Of a stretch of DNA of 64,000 nucleotides, positions 46,165 to 58,400 are shown piece by piece; position 1 is the stretch's first letter; every line of letters begins with the position of its first letter. Under the pieces are notes generated by a model. It was not told where the DNA came from. It saw only the letters and a list, made by a program, of their open reading frames with translations, and did no database searches. Made by a program: the position numbers and the translations under genes. The stretch is taken from positions 44,515,083 to 44,579,082 of the forward strand of contig CM070874.1 of NCBI GenBank assembly GCA_036365515.1, written 5' to 3'. Source of the DNA: Torymus aiolomorphi (lineage: Eukaryota > Arthropoda > Insecta > Hymenoptera > Torymidae).

Positions 46165-47055
46165 CGCCGAAAAATCATATCAAAGTTGTGATTTTGAGGT
46201 TAGAGTGGTATAAAGACTAGGAGTCACAGTTGATAGTTAATTTAATAAAAAAACAACTTATTATATTGATATATAGTAACATAATTATTCATAATGAATA
46301 AAATAATTTAATTACGTTTATGATAGTGTCAGTCTCATTAATTCTTTAAAACTCATAAAAGTATGTTTCACTGGTAAGTGCATGCGATAAGCACCCTCTT
46401 AAAAAAAACCGCTGCCAAGTCATTGGCACGTAGCTTCCTCCAAATTGATTTATCGTTCCTATAATACATAGTATTTAGTTCAAATATAAAATATCTTTAT
46501 TCATTCTACGTGTTTTAAAATGATTTAAAAATTCATTAATATTTAAAATTCGACCTTATTCCGCTCCGTCGTCGATATATCACGTACAAAATAGTCTATA
46601 AATTTCAAACTGATACATGATGTGTGATTTTTCAAAATCACGATTTTGAAAAAAACCGTAAAAAAATTTTAATCTTCAATAGACGATTTTTTTACCTAAA
46701 GGATTTATACGATAAATATACAAACTCTACATTTCCACAAAATTTCAACATGATTAAACCAATTTTTTTCACTAGTTATTATACGACAAAGAAATTGACT
46801 TTGTAAAATACGGAAATTTTCAATATCAAATATCTAAAATAGTTCGATCGTTCGATCTTGATGAAAATTAGTACACAATTGTCTATACCACATACAAAAT
46901 TGTCTATGAATTTGGAGCTGATACATAGAGCCGTTCTCAAGAAATTACGATTTGAAAAAAAGGTTAAAAAAATTTTAACCTCAAATATCTGAAATTTATG
47001 GACCAATAATTTTGTCCAAAAGACTAGACCGAGAGCTATCCAAAATCTACCTCTA
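46165..47055 (-). repeat. Element A right-arm segment (empty site for element C)
   Basis: Reverse complement of 41737-42215 followed by 37769-38199. Near 46630 the sequence TGTGTGATTTTTCAAAATCA joins the two without element C. The block CTGCCAAGTCATTGGCACGT at 46408 is also related to 8697-8765. Confidence 0.8.
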
Positions 47056-48518
47056 TCCTGGTAGAAAATAACCCAACCAAAATGGCTTAACTGCAACGGT
47101 TTGCCAATCTTTTTGGCCAACGAATAACAAAAATATTGACGAACGGTCGGCCAGTGGATGGTGAACTATCGATAATTAGAAGCATCGAATGCGTGGACTA
47201 CATCTTTGGGGTGGCCGATGATGGACTCTAGGTGGTGCGCTCCGTAGTTTTATGCATTAAGATCTCAGGGTGAATCTAATACGTGGCCCAGGTATTCGGG
47301 GTAGCCGATGACGATGTCTAGGTGGTGCACTCCGCAGTTTTTTGCATCTAGGTGTCGGAATGCATTCCATATGTGGTCTAAGTGGTCTGGGTAGCCGATG
47401 ACGGAGTCTAGGTGGTGCGCACCGTAGGTTTGTAGCTCTAGGTGTTGGAACTTATCGAATGCGTCATCTAGGTGTTCCGGGTGACCGATTACGGAGTCTA
47501 GGGGGTGCGCATCGTACGTTTTTGGCTGTGGGTGTTGGAACACATCGAATGCGTGGTCTAGGTCTTTTAGCCGATTACGGAGTCTAGGTGGTGCGCACCG
47601 TAGGTTCTTGGCTGTAGGTGTTGGATCTTATCGAATACGTGGCCCAGGTGTTCGGGGTAGCCGAAAACGATGTCTAGGTGGTGCGCTCCGTAGTTTTTTG
47701 CATCTAGGTGTTCAAACACATCGAATGCGTGGTCTAGGTCTTTGGGAGAGCTGATCATGATGTTTAGGTAGTGCGCTCCATAATTTTTTGCCTCCAGGTG
47801 TTGGAACGCATTGCAAACGTGGTGAACGAGGAAAACTACGGAGCGCATTACCTAGACACCGTCATTGGCTATCCCGACCACGTAGAACACGCATGGAATG
47901 CATTCCGACACGCAGACGTAAAAAACTATGGAGCGCACCACCTAGACATCGTCATTGGTTACCACGAACACCTGGACCACTTATTCGATGAGATCCAACA
48001 CATACAGCCAAGAACCTACGATGCGAACCACCTAGACTCCGTAATCGGCTACCCCGAACACCTGGACAACGTATTCGATGAGATCCAACACCTACAGCCA
48101 AGAACCTACGGTGCGCACCACCTAGACTCCGTAATCGGCTACCCCGAACGCCTAGACCACGCGTGGGATGCATTCCGATATACAGATGCAAAAAACTACG
48201 GAGCGCACTACGTAGACTCCATAATCAGTCACCCTGAACACCTAGGCGACGCATTCGATGAGTTCTAACAGCTAGAGCCACAAACCTACGGCGCGCACCA
48301 CCTAGACTCCGTCATCGGCCACCATTTACGAAGGTAATGAGCCATTTACTTGTATCACGAAATCACTTTTCTTATTATAGCATTCATTGGCCAACCGCAA
48401 GGCTTATTCCGTGACGAAATAAGCCGTAATTATTACCAACCATTGGTTAAACGGTTGGCCAAACCTTTACGATTTGGTGAACAGATGGCGAACGGTTAGT
48501 TACCATTTCTACCAGGAA
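47056..48518. mobile_element. Foldback element B, right-arm copy
   Basis: Same ends (TCCTGGTAGAAAATAACCCA and inverse CCTGGTAGAAATGGTAACTA) and same 90-bp tandem palindrome as 35949-37768, but about 360 bp shorter, so units have been lost or gained. Orientation changes near 47825. Flanked by TA on both sides. Confidence 0.8.
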
Positions 48519-49986
48519 TATGTTACCAAATTATAAAAAAGTAATCATTAAAAAGTTTTAAAAAGTTTTCTATATTATTTTATTTTTTTAAAGATTTTTT
48601 TAATATACTGGATTTAAGTCAAAATATATCAATTCAATTTTTTAGCAAATATATAATTGTAAAAATAATTATTTTTTTTTTTAATTTGAAAAATTTATTT
48701 AAAAAAAAAAAATGTATTTTGTTTTATTGTGTTTTGGGGCGTGAGCGAACGCTTTTTCCTAAAATTTTCGTTTAGATGTGATGAAAAAAATAAAATAATG
48801 GGCTGATAACGTATAGGGATCTCAGAATTTACTACGAAATTGTTTAATTAAGATGATGACATAGCAGGAATAAAAAAATATTTTCTTAAAGAAAGAAAAT
48901 ATTTACAGAATGAAAATTTGCAAAATCTAAACTTTCTTTTAGATAACACTTTAGAATAAAGCTAATATTTCATTTCAATAAAAGTATAGACGTTTTCATA
49001 CCAAAGATGTCTACTTTACCGGCACTAAATATTTTAAGTAAATCGAATTTAATTAATTAACGTCTTATTATAATTTACTTATTTTCTTAAAATATTGTGT
49101 AAATATAAATAATTATTAAAAACCATTAATATATTAGATGAATAATTAAAATGAAATATTAATATTGAATAAATACGAATAATGCAGCTTAAGTAGATGA
49201 AAATGTCCAAATTCTTTCATGCGAGCGATAGCGTAACGGATAGCGTGCGTGCGTAGTAACCCAAGGGACGTGCGTTCGATTCTCGGTCAGGGCGAAAACT
49301 TTTATGTAAGTTTTTTTCTGCGATTCTGCGATAATTAAAATGCGATTAATTTATAAACAAGTTCTAATGATGTGTGAAAATTTATATGAATACACTTTAT
49401 ATTACAAATCTTAAAGATAATTTCTCTAAACTTTAGAAAGCGCACATAAAGAATTGTTTATGATTTCTTTATCAATTTTTTTTTCACAAGTACAAAATCA
49501 AATTTTAAAATTGAGAATTCTTTATGAATGCTTTAGAGACGAACATTAGTTATAATATGAAGCTATCGTTAAGAATTCTATTAAAACCCCTACTGGAAAA
49601 AAGCATTCATTAAGAATTCATTAAAATCTTTATTAAATTTCCTGATGCTGATCGGGCAGTGATTAAAACCTATTTTTACAGTGATTTTTAGATTTTATAT
49701 AAATAATTTTCCACTGCTTTTCTAGCTATTTTTCACTAATTTTCTAGCTATTTTCACTGATCTATAAGTGATATTTCACTAATTTATCAGTAATTTTTCA
49801 CTAATTTATCAGCGATTTTACACTAATTTATCAGTGATTTTTCACTGCTTCATCGCAGGATATATATTCAATGTTTTGAAAAGTGAATATTTACTATTTC
49901 GCTGTTACCTGATTTTCACTTATCAGAAAAGTGAATATGCACTGCTTTTCAGTGAAATTTCACTGATTTTTTTTTTTTTTAGAGAG
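48519..49986 (-). repeat. Element A right arm, outer part
   Basis: Reverse complement of the left arm without copia or the solo LTR. The two empty sites are at about 48535 and 49110-49120. It ends with the CAGTGA/TCACTG word array and CTCTCTAAAA-type terminus, then TA. Confidence 0.85.
49221..49295 (+). repeat. tRNA-like Pol III promoter sequence (SINE-head-like), right arm
   Basis: GCGAGCGATAGCGTAACGGA (A-box-like TAGCGTAACGG) and GTTCGATTCTCGGTC (B-box) lie about 50 bases apart, matching a tRNA-like fold ending GGCG. Identical in layout to 20909-20983. Not called as a functional tRNA because stems are imperfect. Confidence 0.5.
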
Positions 49987-49988
49987 TA

Positions 49989-51551
<1,563 letters not shown>

Positions 51552-51717
51552 AAGGGTTAAGTTCTTCGATCTTCAAGTGGCTTTTTGTCGCGGATAAAGG
51601 AGTGCAACGAGAACTTTCAATTACTTGAAATTTCATCGACTTTTGTACAGTAATACGTTTTTCCTTTTCCCGCCTGATGCATTAATCTGCTAAGAGATTC
51701 TGCCGAGATAATGATTT

Positions 51718-53303
51718 CAGGGCCGGCCTTAGGGGGTGAGGTCGGGCGGCGCCCGAGGGCGCCGGACAAACAGGACGCCGAGGCGGGCGCGAGATCCACG
51801 AATATGACAGAGTCATGAAGACATAAAACAATAAGCAAGACGATTATTTAAATAATTTGTAAACACAAGTAGGCAGGGAACACGAGGTCCACGCATATAA
51901 GGAAGCCACGTAGACGTGCAACAATAAGCAAGACAATTATTTAAACAATTTTTAAACCCAAGTAGACGGAGAGACGAGGTCCACGCATATGAGGGAGCCA
52001 CGTAGACCGCGCAACAATAAGCGAAACGATTATTTAAACAATTTTTAAACCCAAGTAGGCGGGGGAGACGAAGTCCACGCATATAAGGGAGTCTTGTAGA
52101 CATGAAACAATAAGCAAAACGATTATTTAAACAATTTCTAATCCCAAGTAGGCAGGGGTCACGAGGTCCACGCATATAAGGGAGTCGAGTTATAGAAGTT
52201 AAGAATTTTTGAAATAAAACGTGGACCTCGTGTCCCCAGCCTACTTGGGTTTACAAATTGTTTAAATAATTATCTTACTTCCGTCGCACATCTACGTAAT
52301 TCCCAACAATAAGTCGAAACTTATTGTTAAAAACGTTCAAATGAAATGGAAAGTTTTATATTAGATTTATATATGTATAAACATAGCAATTTTATGTGCT
52401 TAAGGTGGCTCATGCGTTTGGTGCCGTATCAAGTCGGGGCCCCGCAAGGGGCTTCTTTATTATTGCCAAATTAAGTTAACGTATTTTACGAAAATTTATT
52501 GTAAATAACTTCTAAATTTTCAAACAAAAAAAAGATTTTATAAATAAGTAAAAACTTTGCTAATTTGTCGCTACATTTATATGATTGGTCGCAGTGCGCA
52601 TGCGCAGTAGCACATTTGTAACGTTTATTGTTAATATCTTTTTTGTTTGGTCGTTAACCTATAATTCTGATGATATCATTAGATTCTTCACAAAAAAATC
52701 TTTAATTTCATACATTGTACATTAAAAACTGCTTTTTTACAAGTTACTACGAAGCAATAAACTGTTCATTCCCATAAGGTTATGTGTTAAACGTACCTAT
52801 TTATAAACTCAGTTTTTTCGATAATTTGGTCGTTGACCTACAATTTTCTTAGTACAGATCGAAAGTTTAATGCCTAAAGAACATATTTGTTAAGTTTAAG
52901 ATGTATCTGCTTTTTTATAAGAAATCGCATGAGCCACCTTAAGAAATTTTTTTAACCTACATGCCATTTTTTAATGCAAAAAAGAAAAAATAAAAATATG
53001 TCGAACTATTCGGTTACTACCCTATTGGGATTTGAAATTATGTAAATAATTGTCTTGCTTATTGTTGCACGTCTACGTAATTCCCTAATATGCGTGGACC
53101 TGATATCCCCCGCCCACTTATAGGTTTACAAATTATTTAAATAATCGTTTTGCTTATTGTTGCATGTCTACGAGACTCCCTGACCTTATATGCGTGGACC
53201 TGGTGTCCGGTCTCTTCAAAATTTTTATGCATTTTGAATTCCTTAAGAGGGCGCCGGTGTAATTTTACGCCCGAGGGCGCCTGGTAGGCTAAGGCCGGCC
53301 CTG
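51718..53303. mobile_element. Non-autonomous hAT-like element carrying minisatellite units
   Basis: Inverted ends CAGGGCCGGCCTTAG and a perfect 8-bp target duplication AATGATTT (51710-51717 and 53304-53311) point to the hAT superfamily. There is no transposase. Inside, about 92-bp units (51838-52200) with CAAGTAGGCRGGG..ACGAGGTCCACGCATAT and an AAACGATTATTTAAACAATT spacer face one way, and similar units (52215-52320 and 53030-53215) face the other. The units match the big array at 61440-64000. A second element is nested at 52404-52938. Confidence 0.88.
52404..52938. mobile_element. TTAA-flanked MITE (piggyBac-like) nested in the hAT-like element
   Basis: Inverted ends GGTGGCTCATGCG lie between TTAA on both sides (52400-52403 and 52939-52942), the piggyBac target. 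535 bp, AT-rich, no coding. Confidence 0.75.
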
Positions 53304-53311
53304 AATGATTT

Positions 53312-54345
53312 CAAAAGCCTTGCATACGATCTTGCAACGAGCCTCGGACGATCAAATCCTCTTAATCCTAAATAACAAGTCATTTGTACAAAGTTGATTT
53401 TGGCGCTGCTCGAACTGATAATTGGCGCTTTCGCTTAAAGATTATTGAGTGATGTTAATTAGCTCTGAAAAACGTAGAAAGTATAATCACATCAATTCTT
53501 CCTTTGGATTGCGTAGACGCTTTTCGATCTTAATGATACCTATACGTATAGAAAAAGAAACTCTATAATAGCTGTGCTAAGCGACTTCCTTAATAATAGA
53601 TTATGCACCTACGGAGTAAAGTAGGCTATGTGCGGCAGCGAGGGATTTGATAACCGAGCGAAGCGAGGGCAGCAACTCGCGGACGTTCATAGCCCTCATT
53701 ACTCCCGAGGGCAATATACAATTTTTTTCGCATGCCCGGTGGAATATTATTTGTGCTTAATCACTGATTTCAGAGTCAAAAACGTTACATAACCTCACTC
53801 CTAGAAACTGCAACGCTTATGCTCGTGTGTCTACTTTTTTTCCGATTAGTGACGCCTGCAGTGACTTGCGGTCCGAGCGAAGCGAGGGCAGCAACACGCA
53901 GGCGGCGGTAGCCAGGGAAAAAGTAGGGAAACGTGCATGCACGTCGCGGTTTCTGGGAGGGAGTACATGTGGCGTTTTACTCCCTGACGTCAGGGAGTAA
54001 ACATAATACTTTTACGCGTAGTATGCGAAATAGTACTTTATGTTCCAAGAAACTAAAGGCGCAGATTATTCCCGCGGATGAGTTCCCGCGCGAGCATAGC
54101 GAAGCGAGGACAGTTATCACCCAAGGGAATGATCGACTTTAGTCCCTTGTTACATATAGTACTTTATTTCCATCGCCACTGTGGCCACTTCATAGATTTG
54201 AAAAATTATTTTGTATTTATGTGTTATAATTTTATTAGTTTTAACTCAATTCACTATAAACCTAAAAAATTAGACTATTTTATTTGACTTTATTCCCGCT
54301 TATTTACTTTATTCCTGCATTATGAGGGAATAAAGTAAGAGAAGG
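53312..54345. other. Repeat-rich spacer with a recurring CGAGCGAAGCGAGG motif
   Basis: GAGCGAAGCGAGGGCAGCAA occurs at about 53656 and 53875, and a variant AGCGAAGCGAGGACAG at 54097. CTCCCTGACGTCAGGGAG (53980-53997) is a perfect palindrome. AGTAAAGTAGG..and inverted TACTCCC/TTACTTTATTCC motifs suggest a foldback-type repeat about 53600-54340. No gene is seen. Confidence 0.45.
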
Positions 54346-54721
54346 AATCAGACGCCTCTTTTACCCCGCTTTTCGCTGCCCGAAGCCGTGGTTTTCCTGT
54401 ACCAGTTAGTGATGGGGGGAGAATCAATTTTACGGATAATTTCTAAGTCTAAAAAACTAATTTTGTTCTGATTTTCTATTTCACATGTAAATTTTAAATG
54501 TTCGTTGAAGTTATTGAAGTGAGAGAGAGTTTCGTCAATTTTATCTTTTTTTACAATTAAAATACAATCATCAACATATCTATTGTATAATAGGCAATTA
54601 TTTTTTAAAATGTTTGAACAATGTGATTCTAATCTTTCTAAAGCTAAGTCTGCAAACCATGGGCTTGTGCAAAAACCCATGGGCGCTCCCATAATCTGTT
54701 TGTAAATTTTTCCATTGAAAT
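54346..54721 (-). pseudogene. Penelope-like RT fragment
   Basis: Minus strand: HFNGKIYKQIMGAPMG, FCTSPWFADLALERLE, YNRYVDDCILIVKK (YVDD catalytic motif), FTCEIENQNKISFLDLEI and NWYRKTTASG, in order. This is the palm-to-thumb part of Penelope-type RT; in the first motif MGAPMG the usual MGSPLSP is changed. It stops at a repeat on the left and at an LTR fragment (54728) on the right. A different copy from the one at 9.5-11.5 kb, which keeps only the end of RT. Confidence 0.85.
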
Positions 54722-54727
54722 GGAGGT

Positions 54728-54846
54728 GTTAGGTCCGGAGACGTATTCTCATTTTAAAGAAAAAGCATAATTAATATCAGAGATTTCCTGTCACATAAAA
54801 GCGGGAATGCAATTTTTTACAAACACAGCATTTTGCTCATGCGGCG
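54728..54846 (+). repeat. LTR-start fragment (pairs with 60740-60857)
   Basis: Begins TGTTAGGTCCGGAGACGTAT and runs to GCTCATGCGGCGC. A 118-bp match with 60740-60857. The preceding GGAGG resembles the end of a polypurine tract. It may be the 5' LTR (or its start) of the element that contains the zinc-knuckle frame. Confidence 0.7.
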
Positions 54847-55490
54847 CACAGTGGGCCCAAATGAACATGTCTGGACAAAATAAAATATCTTCTTTTGGAA
54901 CTGACCGATTGGGATGGGGATACTCTTAAAATGAAGGTTATAATAAGTACTTTGAGGGAAAATTGTAGATAAAATGTTTAAAAAATTTTCAAGGTCAGAC
55001 CAAGATCAATATATAAAAATTTACTTTTTTTTAATGATCAGAAGAAGCTGGGCTGTTACCCAAACAAGCTGAATAGATTTGTATGGGGTTTTCGGATCGC
55101 TGATAGCAAATCAGCTGACAGAATTGTAAAATTCATTTGTTTAAACAATAATTTTCAAATTTTTCTTCTATGAAATGTTAAATTAAAATAATAATAAGTT
55201 AAAACACGAATCATATATAAAAATAAAAAATAATTATTTTTATTCAAATTAATCTAAATAATTTTTGTTATTGTAATATTCCCGTTAATTACCATAATAA
55301 AGCGTACAACTTTATGAAAAAAATAGTACAGAATACAACTTGTACATTACATACAAGTTGTATCCATTTTATATATTACAATTATATTGGAATAATAATC
55401 CATTTTCATTACGTAAGTGAAAAGAAATTCCTGCGAAAAAATAATTCGTATATAGTTATATATACTTATATATGTTTATATACATTTCTC
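54847..55490. other. AT-rich spacer, no gene seen
   Basis: CAGTGGGCCCAAATGAAC directly after the LTR-like fragment could be a primer-binding site (it starts TGGGCCCAAATG), but I cannot match it to a tRNA. The rest is low-complexity AT sequence. Confidence 0.4.
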
Positions 55491-55492
55491 GA

Positions 55493-55706
55493 AAGGGGTT
55501 TATAAAGCCCGTTTTTCTATATATAGGGGTTTATCGAGCCCGATTTTGATTATGCAGCCCGGGCTTCATAATATTTCTCAATATAGGGGTTTATGTGGCC
55601 CGACCTAGAGTCTATAACCCCATGGTCCATTATTTCATTAGTCACTTGCCATAGGGCACTCTGGGCTATAGGTACTAATATACAGTTTTGGGCTACATAA
55701 ACCCCG
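55493..55706 (+). mobile_element. Small MITE, copy 2 (GGGGTTTAT..GCCC family)
   Basis: Ends AGGGGTTTATAAAGCCC and, inverted, GGGGTTTATGTAGCCC, with internal GGGGTTTATCGAGCCCG and GGGGTTTATGTGGCCCG. Related to 27668-27874 and again next to a dinucleotide microsatellite. Confidence 0.75.
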
Positions 55707-55708
55707 AT

Positions 55709-55710
<2 letters not shown>

Positions 55711-55749
<39 letters not shown>

Positions 55750-55834
55750 CGTGCGTGCTTGCGTGCGTGCGTGCGTGGGTGTGGGTGTGGGTGTGAGTGT
55801 GGGTGTGTGTATGTGTGTGTGTGTGTGTGTGTGT
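55711..55834 (+). repeat. (GT)n microsatellite with GC-GT interruptions
   Basis: GT units interrupted by GCGT and GGGTGT units; directly follows the MITE. Confidence 0.95.
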
Positions 55835-56254
55835 ATTATGTCTATGTCGCTATGTATAATTAAGTATATTAGTATATACGACTGAATATCATTTTGCACG
55901 AGGTCTACAAGAAACTCTACTAAAAAGATAATCTTAGGTCAAATTAATAATTATGCATGGCGATACATGTTCATGTATTATGGTATACATTTTTATATAT
56001 CAATATATAATTGTATGAATAATACAATCACTAAAAGGTTTATATACAATACGTAATCATATAAAGTTATGCATAATTATATATTGATATATAAAATTGT
56101 ATACCATAATACATGAACATGTATCGCCATGCATAATTATTAATTTGTCCTAGGATTATCTTTTTAGTTGAATTTCTTGTAGACCCCGTGTAAAATGATA
56201 TTTAGTCGTATATACTTATATACTTATTTATACATAGTGACATAGAGACATAAT
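55835..56254. mobile_element. Small foldback (palindrome) just upstream of the zinc-knuckle frame
   Basis: Arms 55835-56012 and 56074-56254 are inverted copies (for example ATGCATGGCGATACATGTTC and its complement), with a 60-bp loop. About 420 bp, AT-rich, no coding. Its right side runs into a TA microsatellite that forms the first codons of the next open frame. Confidence 0.85.
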
Positions 56255-56348
56255 ATATATATATATATTTCTTTAGTAACGTTAACATAGGCAACTCTGA
56301 AAAAAAGAAGTATACCTCTTCGAAACCGGTTCACCCACATACTTATAT

Positions 56349-58400
56349 ATGCAGAACACTATATATATATATATATATATAGTTTATTGTAAAAGTAAAG
56401 ATCATATATCTTATTTTTGCAAGAATGCTAAAAATGAAATAGAACTTTTTTGTAAACTCTGTAATCACAGAGGACATTCTGTAGAGAAGTGTACATTTAA
56501 CCAAACAAATGAAGATTATTGCCAATACTGTCAAATGATAGGACATGCAGCTACTCAATGCCCTGTTATAAAGAAATATGAACTTGATTGTGAGTATTGC
56601 GGAAGCACGGGTCACTCAACTAAAGACTGTCTGTCAGCAGTATGTATGAAATGCAATAAACTCAGGCACTGGATAAAATACTGCCCTATAAACGAAAAAA
56701 TAATGTGGTGCGCGTTATGTAAGGAAGAAGACCACGATTCATCAGATTGCAAGCGTGCGATTTTAAGAAATAGAATAATTTGTCAAATTTGCAACAGAAT
56801 CGGACATACAGCAAAGTATTGCCCAGAAAGAAATGCTCATTCTCAAAATAGCACAAACTACAAAATTTTAGAAAATAAAGAAATTCATCAATTACCAAAT
56901 ACTACAAGAAATTATAACCGATTCATTAACAAGACTCAAGAACAAAATTACAAGCCAAGAAACACGATTTTTAATAATCAACAACCCAATACAGTAAATA
57001 GGAAAAGAATTCAATGTGATTATTGCAAAAGAATTGGGCATGACATCGGCAACTGCAGAAAACTTAAAAATCTTATGATGCAATATAATGCAATGGGAAA
57101 TCATTGTGATCTTTGTAAAAATCCAGATCATACTACTGAAGAATGTGAGGAAATCAAACAATATCCAAGTGTTAATACTGATGAATCATACCATAATGTT
57201 ACAAAAGAAACAATTAACGAATCAAAAATTCAGAAAAAGAAAGTTAATACAACGAATATTGAAAGGTATAATGGTAATGAACTAATTACAGACAATAAAG
57301 TAAATAAAATTAAACAGGAAACTAATATCATAGAAGAATCTACAATAATTAATGATGATAAAGAAATCAATTTAATTATCGTACCTTTTATGAAAATACA
57401 CGAAATCACTGATGAACCAAAAGATAATAATATGATTATAAAAAATCATGGAAATACTAATGAAATTAATTTTATAGACTTTAACGAAATTTTCAAAAAT
57501 AATTATGAAATTGAAGAAATTATGGAAACAAATTTAATTGATTCTATTGAATCTACTGTAAAAAATTATGAGACTAATGAAGAAATGAATTTCAACGAAT
57601 CTATTTTAAAAACTCATGAGGATTGTGATGAAATTAATGTAATTGATTTTAATGAATCTAATATAAATAACCAAAAGAATGAAATTTCGAATGAAAATAA
57701 TAAACAAGGTAATAATTCGTTGGAATCAGTAACTTTTTATGATGATCTTAAAGTCATTTTAGACATAACTTTTGCTTTAGCTGAACCATTTTCCGAAGAT
57801 GATCAAATGGAAACTAAATTCCAACAAAACTCGCTTGAAAATTCGTTAAAAGAGAATATAGCATCAATACATTCAGAAGAGTCTTTATTAAATGATACAA
57901 AAAATCTAAAGAACTTATTAAATAATAGTAAAGTAGTTTTCGAAAATGAAAATCAACCAAAAGATATGTTTGATAATCAAAAACTACAAAAACATTTAGA
58001 GAATAAAAGTCATCTAAAAATATTTGATAATCAAGAACACCAAGAACAGCTTGAGAATAAAAATCAACTAAAAGAAACTTTGGGTAATCAAGATCATAAC
58101 GTAATAATCAATCTAAATACAAATCCTAATAAAGTACACCAATTGCAGTTAGTTTTTAACTATCCTATCAAAGTAAAATCTAATAAAAACGTCAGAAAAC
58201 TAAAATGGATATCTAATTATAAAAAATATTTAAAAGAATTATCAAAAATTACAAAATTAAAATTAAAATCTAAAGGTTACTACAATAAATTTACTATCAG
58301 AAAAAGGTTTAAAAAGGGAGACAAAACATGGCCTATTAAAGAACCAAATATGAATAAATTTCAAAAGGATCAGCATAATAAGAATTTTCAACGCTATTAA
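56349..58400 (+). CDS. Gag-like protein with eight CCHC zinc knuckles, 5'-truncated
   Basis: 683 open codons. Residues 1-12 come from a TA microsatellite, and the first knuckle (around residue 14-24, CKSKDHISYFC) lacks its leading Cys, so the true N-terminus has been lost. Eight C-x2-C-x4-H-x4-C knuckles follow at residues 35-48, 58-71, 81-94, 99-112, 121-134, 145-158, 223-236 and 253-266. Then comes a long Asn/Glu/Ile-rich acidic region with repeats such as EINFIDFNEI and LENKNQLKE, and a basic C-terminus (about 620-683, KKYLKELSKITKLKLKSKGY). No protease, RT or integrase follows. The knuckles bind nucleic acid in known families. The frame has no stop over 2 kb in very AT-rich DNA, which argues for recent coding. 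The alternative is a host CNBP-type zinc-knuckle gene. Confidence 0.65.
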   Translation: MQNTIYIYIYIVYCKSKDHISYFCKNAKNEIELFCKLCNHRGHSVEKCTFNQTNEDYCQYCQMIGHAATQCPVIKKYELDCEYCGSTGHSTKDCLSAVCMKCNKLRHWIKYCPINEKIMWCALCKEEDHDSSDCKRAILRNRIICQICNRIGHTAKYCPERNAHSQNSTNYKILENKEIHQLPNTTRNYNRFINKTQEQNYKPRNTIFNNQQPNTVNRKRIQCDYCKRIGHDIGNCRKLKNLMMQYNAMGNHCDLCKNPDHTTEECEEIKQYPSVNTDESYHNVTKETINESKIQKKKVNTTNIERYNGNELITDNKVNKIKQETNIIEESTIINDDKEINLIIVPFMKIHEITDEPKDNNMIIKNHGNTNEINFIDFNEIFKNNYEIEEIMETNLIDSIESTVKNYETNEEMNFNESILKTHEDCDEINVIDFNESNINNQKNEISNENNKQGNNSLESVTFYDDLKVILDITFALAEPFSEDDQMETKFQQNSLENSLKENIASIHSEESLLNDTKNLKNLLNNSKVVFENENQPKDMFDNQKLQKHLENKSHLKIFDNQEHQEQLENKNQLKETLGNQDHNVIINLNTNPNKVHQLQLVFNYPIKVKSNKNVRKLKWISNYKKYLKELSKITKLKLKSKGYYNKFTIRKRFKKGDKTWPIKEPNMNKFQKDQHNKNFQRY

